Made by a program: the position numbers and the translations under genes
The notes under the pieces: model-generated
The model's input: the letters and a program-made list of their open reading frames with translations, nothing else
What the model was told of the DNA's origin: nothing
Database searches by the model: none
Origin: Armadillidium nasatum
Taxonomy: Eukaryota > Arthropoda > Malacostraca > Isopoda > Armadillidiidae
DNA length: 26,986 nucleotides
Reading direction: 5' to 3'
NCBI GenBank assembly: GCA_009176605.1
Contig: SEYY01005018.1
Coordinates: forward strand, 20,001-46,986
In this document: piece by piece, positions 17,030 to 26,986 of the stretch
Position numbering within the stretch: position 1 is the stretch's first letter
Layout of the letters: every line of letters starts with the position of its first letter

Positions 17030-17640
17030 GATTTCATATGATTTGGTTGCATAAGAAAAACTTAATTTCTTATGGTTTTAAAGATGTGCAAAAAAATATT
17101 TAGAAGTAATTGCACTGAGATTTCTTAGGTTGCCATTTGGTATGAGATTTTCATCCAAGTATTTTGATGGTAGCACTTTATATTATTTTAATATTGAATG
17201 TAAATTTGTGTGATTCTTTTGAGATAGATATGAGAAAAATTCTTTATTCAATGGCAAATATGGATAATCTGGCTTATACCTCATCCAATGAATGTGATGT
17301 TTGGTTAACTTATCATAAGTGTCAGAGTATTTTTACTGAGTATGAATTTGGGTTAGAACAATTTGCTACTAATCCTTCAGATTTTCAAGCTTGTATTGAT
17401 GGGGAAGCAATGAAAGTGAAACTGCTTGGTTTGTTATGGAATAGAGAAAAAGATTATTTAACAAAACTGCATTGTTAAATGATAAAGCAGATACTTTAAG
17501 AACCATTCTTGCCTCTGTTAATAGTACATATGACCCATTAGGAACTTATTTGCCTGTTAAGAATAGAACTAAATTGACAGGTTTAAAATACAAAATGAAA
17601 AATCTATCTCATGGGACAGCAAATTAGATAAAAGTAAGTT
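17030..17640 (+). pseudogene. BEL/Pao retrotransposon reverse transcriptase remnant
   Basis: At 17105-17160 the frame reads LRFLRLPFGMRFSS, a BEL/Pao RT block, then shifts frame near 17155 into the 104-codon stretch 17164-17478. That stretch holds LMVALYI-type palm sequence (shown as MMVALYIIL) and MDNLAYTSS, the position of the catalytic YVDD box. Here the box reads ANMDNL, so the second catalytic aspartate is asparagine, which is seen in some Pao elements or may be damage. LLGLLWNREKDYL and, in another frame, NSTYDPLGTYLPVKNRTKL follow. This order (RT, connection, RNase H) is that of BEL/Pao Pol. Three or more frameshifts make it dead. Confidence 0.85.
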
Positions 17641-18130
17641 AAAAGACTGGAAAAAAATATTTGAACAATATAATACAAGTAAGTTTCCTGCAGTTCCTAG
17701 GAACATGGGAGAACGTTGTAATAGAGTTGATCTTATTGGATTTGTTGATGCAAGTAGAGACATGACAGAGGTTATATTATATTTAAAAGATTTTAGTAGG
17801 TAAAATGAATATTTTTTCAGCAAAAAATAAAATTATCAAGAAAAATACTGACAGAACTATTCCTGTTCTTGAACTACTATGTTAGATATTCATCATATGA
17901 TTAATATGTACCAAGATTTAACAAATGCTTTTTTTCTATTAATATTGGTACCTTGCATTTATATACAGATCCAACTACTGTTTTGAATTGGTTAATTAAA
18001 AAAATGTATAAAACATAACATGGAAAAAAAGGGTAGTATAGTAAATAATCAACCAGACTTTATTGTAAGTTTGTTAGGAAAAATCTATTCTCTTTTATCA
18101 TATAGAGGGCAAGAAAAACTCAACTCTTAC
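17600..18130 (+). pseudogene. BEL/Pao RNase H region remnant
   Basis: It follows RT after a frameshift. ISWDSKLDKSKLKDWKKIF and KFPAVPRNMGER lead to GFVDASRDM near 17735-17760 with the first RNase H aspartate. TIPVLEL near 17853-17873 carries the glutamate, and LYTDPTTVLNWL near 17957-17992 carries another acidic residue. At 18090-18120 YRGQEKLNSY fits the decayed end of the domain. RNase H removes the RNA strand during cDNA synthesis. Stops at about 17803 and 17881, and an (AT)n array at 18204, end the readable part. No LTR, integrase or gag was found. Confidence 0.8.
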
Positions 18131-18200
18131 AATTCTAGTAATATACTATTTAATACTCATTCTTATTATATTAATACCATACCAGGGCCTGAAATGAATG

Positions 18201-18337
<137 letters not shown>

Positions 18338-18497
18338 TAAGGTCAGAAGGATGATTGTGAATCAGAAAGTGGTTAAGTAGACAAAATTAAGACAGCTAAA
18401 TATGAATGTTGGTAAATTAAGGATGTAGCATAATTTAGTTTGTATGCAAAAAATAAAAAAAAAAAAAAAAAAAATTCAAAGCTCACATGGTAATGAC

Positions 18498-18535
18498 CAG
18501 GAGTGGGAAACCTTTTTACACTGTAAGACTGCATT
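18498..18535 (+). repeat. hAT-like terminus
   Basis: CAGGAGTGGGAAACCTTTTT followed by ACACTGTAAGACTGCATT strongly resembles the ends of common hAT transposons. The opposite end was not found. The (TA)n at 18571 may mark where the element is broken. Confidence 0.45.
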
Positions 18536-18565
18536 ATAGTACTGTGATTCAAAAATGCTGCATTT

Positions 18566-18707
<142 letters not shown>

Positions 18708-18768
18708 AGAAAAAGATTTCTTTAAAATTAGTGTTAACTAACTTTTTTAATAATGGCTTTTTTTTTTT

Positions 18769-18787
18769 GAGAGAGAGAGAGAGAGAA
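18769..18787. repeat. (GA)n tract
   Basis: About nine GA units after a T run, at the 3' edge of LINE copy B. Confidence 0.95.
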
Positions 18788-19837
<1,050 letters not shown>

Positions 19838-19967
19838 AAATTCAAAAGAAGACCATGGACACATGAAGAAAAAGAGAGAGAGTTCTCAGTTATTTCAAAA
19901 CGTGTGTTATCAAGAAGCAATTGGCTCCATGTGAAAAATATCGTAGAAAAAAACAGAATACTGCAAG

Positions 19968-19971
<4 letters not shown>

Positions 19972-20059
<88 letters not shown>
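19972..20059. repeat. (TA)n microsatellite, left flank of the hAT element
   Basis: Perfect, about 88 bases up to the first base of the hAT TIR. Confidence 0.97.
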
Positions 20060-20064
<5 letters not shown>

Positions 20065-20155
20065 GTGGACCGGATAGTAATTTTTTACTATCCGCGGATG
20101 CGGATGCGGTTGCGGATGTTCAATTGCGGATATCCGCAGATGCGGATGCGGATAG
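20060..20155. repeat. hAT left end: TIR and GCGGAT subterminal repeats
   Basis: After the TIR, GGATAGTA (20072-20079) and TACTATCC (20086-20093) form a short hairpin. The GCGGAT cluster runs to about 20153. The 44 bases 20074-20117 recur in direct orientation at 21685-21728. Confidence 0.93.
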
Positions 20156-20178
20156 TTTAATTTTTTAAGAGTTTTTGC

Positions 20179-20220
20179 CATAGATTCTTGGAATTTTAAA
20201 TATAATATCCAGAATCTATG
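20179..20220. terminator. Hairpin downstream of the hAT transposase (role unproven)
   Basis: CATAGATTCTTGGA (20179-20192) pairs imperfectly with TCCAGAATCTATG (20208-20220). It lies in the 3' non-coding part of the transposase gene. It may be a structural element or chance. Type chosen for lack of a better category. Confidence 0.2.
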
Positions 20221-20288
20221 CTACCATAGATAACACCTTGAACACCCCACCAACCTCTTTCCCCAACCTCCACCCATTTGGAAAAAGG

Positions 20289-20398
<110 letters not shown>

Positions 20399-20431
20399 AG
20401 TAATTCAGTATTACCTTCACACTTCACAATT

Positions 20432-21684
20432 TCACATATTCCATTTGAAGTTAATAATTGGGAAGTTATTTTTTAGAAATAAAAGCTTTTGGGCTCTTTC
20501 AGGTGAAAGTTTGGTTCGCTTTTCGTCGCAAATGAGGCTTGCTCCACTGAAAAGACGCTCACTAGCAACACTAGTTGAAGGACATGCTAAATAAGTCCTT
20601 GCCAGCTCAGGAAGAAAAGGGAAACTTTTGCAATTATCTCTCCACCAAACCAGTTGGTCTTTATCTGCCTCCAAACGTGGGAGTTTCAGATAATTTTCAA
20701 TAATCGATATTGTATCCTTTGATACTTCTGACTGTGATTCTTCATCGCTGCTGGAAGCTAGAAGATCTTTCATTGATTTAGCAATGCTTAAGCTAACAGA
20801 TTTTGTTTCTTTTGTATCTGAGAGCTTTGGCTTTTTCTTGAAAGGCGTTATTTTAGCTGTTTCTATCATCTCATCGCATAAGCATCCTAATTTGATTTTA
20901 ACATTCTGAGAAACAAGTGGTTTAAAAAAAAAAAAAAAATTTTGTACCTAGAATCTAAAAAGGTTGCAATTGTATAAGCATCATCATTTTCCAGGTTTTC
21001 AAATCTGTCGTTCATCTCCTTCATTAATGTTTCAGTCATCCTTGAAACTCCCTTAGACTTAATAACATTTGTTAACACAACTTTCAATGTTGAAACAAGT
21101 GGTATCACATCTGACAAACATGATTCAGCTGAACTTATAGTCTTTGTTAATTCTTCAAAAGGCTTAAGGATATTAATACAATTATTTAAAATGTCATTTT
21201 CGTTACCTGCTAGAGGCTTTATTTTTGTGCTGCTTGAAGCATAAATGCAAATGGCCTCAATAATTTCCCACATCCTCTCAAGCATATGCAAACTACTATT
21301 CCAGCATGTTTGAATATCTTGCATGAGAGAAAGTGGATGAACATTTCATCTTAGTTTGTATTTTCTTCAGCTCATTTTGGGCTACAACGGAGTGATTGAA
21401 ATGCGTAGCAATTAACCTACATTTGGTTATTAAATCGGATACACATTTTTGACTCATAATAGGAATTTTTAACTTACTATCTGAGTTTGGTGTGCAAAGC
21501 AATCTACATTTTCACTCTTACCAGAGAAAGTGCTTTTTTTATATTTGTGCCCGAATCCCTGACTACCCAGTGCACTTCATTTAATGAAATCTTCCATTTT
21601 GTCAGCATCTTTTCAAATACAGTTTCAAGATAGTCGCCTGTATGGCGTTCAGAAAGAGGTTCTGCGTTCAATACAAAATTTTGT
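20432..21684 (-). pseudogene. hAT transposase, N-terminally deleted and frameshifted
   Basis: Translation reads from 21684 leftward. The readable frame begins mid-domain with VHWVVRDSGTNIKKAL (about 21530-21580), the block with the second catalytic aspartate. After a stop and frameshift comes 21296-21502, then QDIQTCWNSS and MLERMWEI (20887-21324), where a usual TRWNS has cysteine for arginine. A T-rich slip near 20925-20940 shifts frame again into 20432-20869, a full 145-codon C-terminal part. It contains [32 protein letters not shown] and [11 protein letters not shown], the hAT dimerisation domain with the catalytic-region glutamate. BED zinc finger and first aspartate are absent. The deletion begins exactly where the right subterminal repeats begin (21685). 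It cannot transpose itself, but the ends might still be mobilised. Confidence 0.9.
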
Positions 21685-22240
<556 letters not shown>

Positions 22241-22330
22241 TTGCTTATTTTTTTCACACAGTATACATTAAAATTTAGAACTATAATGACCAATTTTTAT
22301 TTTAACAAGTATTTTATTTTATGCTTTTAG

Positions 22331-22473
22331 GGATATGGTTGAAGAAGTGTGAGTCAGATGTTTACCTTAAAAATGCTGAGAGAGAAAAAGAAGGAAAGTT
22401 TTTGCTTGGTTCTTTGACTAGGAAAAAGAAACGACAGTTCAGAAGAATGAAGTTGTTGGGAGTATTGGAATGA
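22331..22473 (+). CDS. Possible terminal exon or small ORF, basic C-terminus
   Basis: A frame of about 47 codons, open from the AG at 22330 to TGA at 22471-22473. It is lysine- and arginine-rich (EREKEGKFLLG, TRKKKRQFRRMKL). It is preceded by a T-rich tract ending TTTTATGCTTTTAG, which looks like a 3' splice site, so it could be the last exon of a gene whose upstream exons lie outside or in an AT-rich intron. Alternatively ATG at 22321 would make a 50-codon ORF. I know no family for it. The neighbouring sequence from about 22690 is LINE. A chance ORF is quite possible. Confidence 0.25.
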
Positions 22474-22689
22474 ATGAATTATTATTACATGCAATTAAAA
22501 TTTTTTTTTATTCAAGCCCAACAGAAAATACTTTAGGATTAAAAGGAGAGGAGAAGTTGTTCACAGTTAAAGCACTGAGTTATGGTAGTGTTATGCTTTC
22601 ATGGTTATTTAATATTTTTTATGAACTGTTCTGTTAGGAATGTGAAAAGGACTGGTAAAGGAGCTTCTCTAGTGTGTAATTGAGAAATC

Positions 22690-23155
22690 AGAAAAGGAAA
22701 CCAGAATATTAAGGACAGAAGAAGGTTTTATTTGTTTTTTTTGAAAAAGATGTTATAGTTGTGTAGAAGGTTATGTCGAGTAGAAAGATGGAAGAACAAT
22801 TTTGACGTATTGAAAATGACCATGTTTTCTCTGCTCCAATTTGAAATATGAAAAAGGTAAGAAGAACATTTGCTCCAAGGCCACCCTCGCTTCAATTAAC
22901 TGTTGTTGGGAGAGGCATCTTACATACTGAAAGGAAAGATGATGGACGGTGTTATCGACATAGGAGTGGATAGGTGATAAAGTAATTGAGACAGATGTTC
23001 ATTAATGAAAAGTATACAGGAAAGGATACATCCCTGAGAAACACCACAATTTATACGTTTAAATGATGAATGGTGGCTACAGAACGACTATAAAGGAAAT
23101 CGGAGTGCAGGTCACAGAGAGGATGATAGATTCCGAAAGAGGAAAGTTTTAAACT
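22690..23155 (-). pseudogene. Jockey-like LINE remnant, copy C
   Basis: Non-coding in all frames, but parallel to copy A 6660-7120: shared GTAGAAAGATGGAAGAA, CATGTTTTC, and the stretch with TAGGTGATAAAGTA. On the minus strand one can follow the RT order from FPLSESIIL-type sequence (about 23130) through the YADD position (about 22970, no longer readable as YADD) to a TRHNL-like block (about 22770). It is truncated at both ends. Confidence 0.75.
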
Positions 23156-23989
23156 CTATGGTTTTCATTTTTACTTAAAAGAATATTTGTGGAATTTTGA
23201 AATTAATATTAGTTCGTTCAATGATAAATTAATTATAAACTTATAAGACAAACATCGAACTGGATTTTGAAAATTAGTTTTCTATTTGGAGTTTGAGGTT
23301 CTGAATTCAGGTTAATTTTGCGATCATACGTTTTATTAGAAAATAAATTAAAATCATTGATACTGGTATACTAATTTAAATAACGGATGATTAATTTTGA
23401 AACGTTTTTGAATTAGTGAATGAAATTGGTTTTGAATCAAAACATTTTCAGGAATTCATAAGAGTTCTAAAGACTTGAATTGATATAACTATATTTAACG
23501 ATTGTTTTACAATTATAACTTTGATTTCAGAATACCATCTTTGATATTAAAGTTGTGATAACTCAACTACATCTTTTATATACGGATAAATAAACAACAT
23601 CGGTTACAGATGTATATTCATAAGCAAGGAACGATATTTTGAATTTAATTCAAGGAAATAAAACAAACAAACAAAAGTAAATTAAAAGATTTTACTATAA
23701 AACCCATTAAGCAATTAAAACATAAAATAATTAGAAAAGCAATAACATAACAGGCATAAGAGCAGCATAGTATCTTGAAACAAAGTTGCAGGCAATATAA
23801 AGGTAGAAATACCATACCATATTTGAAAAGTATAAAACTATTAGAATTAAATATAACACCTGGGTTAATAATAAAAATAGCTTGGACACAACGCCAAAAA
23901 AAAGTTAAAGATTAAACATTAGTTGACAATAAGATAGACCCTGTTATCTCGTAGTGCATTCTACAAATAAGACCTATAGTTAGTAGCTA
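23156..23989. other. Unrecognised AT-rich sequence
   Basis: No coding signal on either strand and no clear repeat, apart from a short CAAA run near 23662-23674. Confidence 0.5.
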
Positions 23990-25146
23990 CGACAACGTCA
24001 TTTCTGCTCTCCCTGTGCTTAACCTAAGAAGGCGTACGGTCCTTGTGGTATCGCAGCTGTGTTTTTCGTAACTTGTGCTTCCGAGCTTGCACCCTGCCTT
24101 GGTAAACTATTTCGTCTCTGTCTTTTTACTTCAACCTTCCCTTCTTGCTGGAAACGTGCGCTCATTCAGCCTGTGCCGAAAAAGGTGGACCCCTCTGAAC
24201 CCTCTAACTACCATCCCATTTCTTTAACCTCCATTCATTCTAAAGTTTCCGAATCTATCTTTAACAGAAAGATTTGGAAACATCTGAATTCTTCTAAACT
24301 TCTCTCTGATCACCAGTATGACTTCCGTAAGAAACGCTCTTGGTCATTTCGGTGAATCTTTTGCTGTCGCGCTGGACTTAACGAAAGCTTTCAATAAAGT
24401 CTGACACAAAGCTTTGATTTCCAAATTTCTCTCTTTCGGAATCTATCCTTTTCACTGTGGCCTTCTCTCTGATTTCCTTTCTGGTCGTTCTAATAGCAAC
24501 TGTTGTAGACGGCCACCGTTCATCATTTAAATATATTAATAACTGTTCCTCAGGGCTCTGTCCTATCTCCAACATTTTTCCCGCTTTTTATTAATGGCCT
24601 TCTCTCTGTTACTTCATCTTCTATCTACTCCTATGCCGATGACTACCACCCTTCATGACTCCTTTTTCAATTTGAAATGCGCCCCTCCCAACAGCAGTAA
24701 TTGTTACAAGAAAGGTGACCTTGGAGCAACTGACCTCTGATCTTTCTCGTATTTCAAATTGGGGCAGAGAAAACATGGTAGTTTTTCAATGCCTCAAAAA
24801 TTCAATTTCTTATTCTCTCTCTACTCGACACAATCTTCCACACAACTATGATATCTTCTTCGAAAACACTCAACTCAAACCTTTATATCTCCTTAATATT
24901 CTTGGTGTTTCTTTTTCTCGTGATCTTTCTTGGAAAGGTCACATTACTTCTCTTTCTTAACAAGCTTCTAAGAGGTTGGGTGTTCTGAAGCGCATTCGGG
25001 ATTTTTTTTAGCCATCCCACTTGCTTGCTCATTATAGGGGAGTTGTATAACCCTGTCTGGAGTACTCCCCACACATCTGGGGTGGTTCCACACATACAGC
25101 TCTTCTCGAAAAGGTGGAGTCTAGTGCTTTTCGTCTTATAAAGCTG
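23990..25146 (+). pseudogene. Jockey-like LINE remnant, copy D
   Basis: The only plus-strand copy. From about 23993 it gives VISALPVLN, then CASELAPCLGKLFRLCL, STFPSCWKRALIQPVPKK, and a 98-codon open piece (24059-24355) through SKVSESIFNRKIWKHL and LLSDHQYDFRKKRS, the RT fingers and palm start. After a frameshift the palm continues, with YADD at 24632-24643 followed by a damaged region. An open thumb (24715-24960) carries LEQLTSDLSRISNWG, STRHNLPHNYDIFF and LNILGVSFSRDLSW. The last readable parts are LEYSPHIWGGSTHTALLEKV (about 25056-25115) and SSAFRLIKL, where similarity stops. It is 5' and 3' truncated. Confidence 0.9.
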
Positions 25147-25266
25147 AAGGCGAAGATACGGTATGAAATGTTCACATTGTATTAATGAGTATATGAAACC
25201 ATTGGTATTGATTTTAACCTTTCTAATTAGATTAAATTTCTCTAGGAAAAGAAACTATCAACTTTA

Positions 25267-26267
<1,001 letters not shown>

Positions 26268-26304
<37 letters not shown>
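26268..26304. repeat. (TAA)n microsatellite
   Basis: About twelve perfect trinucleotide units. Confidence 0.96.
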
Positions 26305-26305
<1 letters not shown>

Positions 26306-26327
26306 AAATTAATTTAATTGCGCAATG

Positions 26328-26476
<149 letters not shown>

Positions 26477-26587
26477 CGTATTTAATAGATTTTGGCATTT
26501 TCAACATATAAATAATAAAGAACTCAACCAATGCTATTTAAATCGAAAAAATATATCGATAAGTATCGTGTGTAAACCTCAGTTCAT

Positions 26588-26674
26588 AATGTCGTGGTAA
26601 TTGGCACAATGTCGTGTTATCACTGGAAAATGCGTTTTGGTCGCCGTGAGTGGGGTAGCAAAAGATATGTCGTG
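26588..26674. repeat. Three copies of ATGTCGTG
   Basis: Found at 26589-26596, 26609-26616 and 26667-26674, in a CpG-containing island between (AT)n and (GT)n. They resemble the TGTCGCG motifs near 8950-9033. No function is known to me. Confidence 0.45.
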
Positions 26675-26688
26675 AAAACGTAATATAG

Positions 26689-26690
<2 letters not shown>

Positions 26691-26743
<53 letters not shown>

Positions 26744-26799
26744 CGTGTGTGTGTGTGTGTGTGCGTGCGTGCGTGCGTGTGTGTGTGTGTGTGTGTGTG
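26691..26799. repeat. (GT)n microsatellite with GTGC variants
   Basis: 109 bases of alternating purine-pyrimidine, with clustered GTGC units near 26738-26778. Such sequence can adopt Z-DNA. Confidence 0.97.
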
Positions 26800-26952
26800 A
26801 TGTTGAGTGATGGTGTATGATGTTATTATGTATGGATTGAGAGTTTTATATTAATTTTAATTTTATTTTTATTATTTTTTCTTATAATTTTATTACTTTT
26901 CGTTTTCCTATTATTTTTCTTCTCAAAGGTTTTTTTGCTTCTCTTATTGAAT

Positions 26953-26954
<2 letters not shown>

Positions 26955-26986
<32 letters not shown>
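26955..26986. repeat. Poly-T run at the window end
   Basis: 32 T at the very end; it may continue outside. Together with the T-rich lead-in it may be the inverted poly(A) tail of an element or a simple homopolymer. Confidence 0.9.

Noticed and set aside
20094..20155. GCGGAT tandem units as a CRISPR array, telomere or satellite
   Set aside because: The units are short, irregular, present at both ends of one element inside its TIRs, and there are no spacers. They are hAT subterminal repeats.

Overview
This is a eukaryotic, AT-rich, non-genic stretch built almost entirely from decayed transposable elements and very long (AT)n microsatellites. I see no intact host gene, rRNA or tRNA. Nothing is prokaryotic: there are no operons, ribosome binding sites or compact gene order. 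The mix of a Ty1/copia element, a BEL/Pao element, several copies of one Jockey-like LINE, a CR1/Rex1-like LINE and hAT transposons, with 23 (AT)n arrays totalling about 3.0 kb (11% of the window), suggests an arthropod. A crustacean, probably a decapod, is my best guess; this rests on general resemblance and not on a search.

Layout. 500-3106: a Ty1/copia remnant read on the minus strand (gag, zinc knuckle, protease, integrase, start of RT). A 200-bp piece of the RT (642-841) is flipped to the plus strand. 3107-6085: unrecognised sequence and large (AT)n, (CT)n and (GA)n tracts. 6240-8150: a decayed minus-strand Jockey-like LINE. 8189-10141: (AT)n arrays, a small 24-bp tandem repeat and a CGCGACA-rich patch. 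10142-11266: a 5'-truncated CR1/Rex1-like LINE with an undamaged 273-codon frame, an octamer tail and a probable target duplication. 11721-16860: non-coding sequence holding an imperfect foldback, a large palindrome with an (AT)n centre and a nearly identical 665-bp tandem duplication. 17030-18130: a plus-strand BEL/Pao RT-RNase H remnant. 18788-19716: a second Jockey-like copy. 20060-21808: a hAT element with perfect 17-bp terminal inverted repeats (TIRs), GCGGAT-rich ends and a broken, N-terminally deleted transposase. 22331-22473: a possible short host exon. 22690-23155 and 23990-25146: third and fourth Jockey-like copies. 25464-25620: a miniature element with the same (AT)n-bracketed design as the hAT. 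The window ends in (TAA)n, (AT)n, (GT)n and a poly-T run.

The elements do not form a working pathway. What links them is their relation to the (AT)n arrays: the hAT element and the miniature element sit directly between two arrays with the same unexpected flank phase, the palindrome has an array as its loop, and a diverged 95-bp unit is repeated together with its array. I regard this link, the 200-bp copia inversion and the two (AT)n-bracketed elements as the most interesting signals. None of them is evidence for a new functional system.
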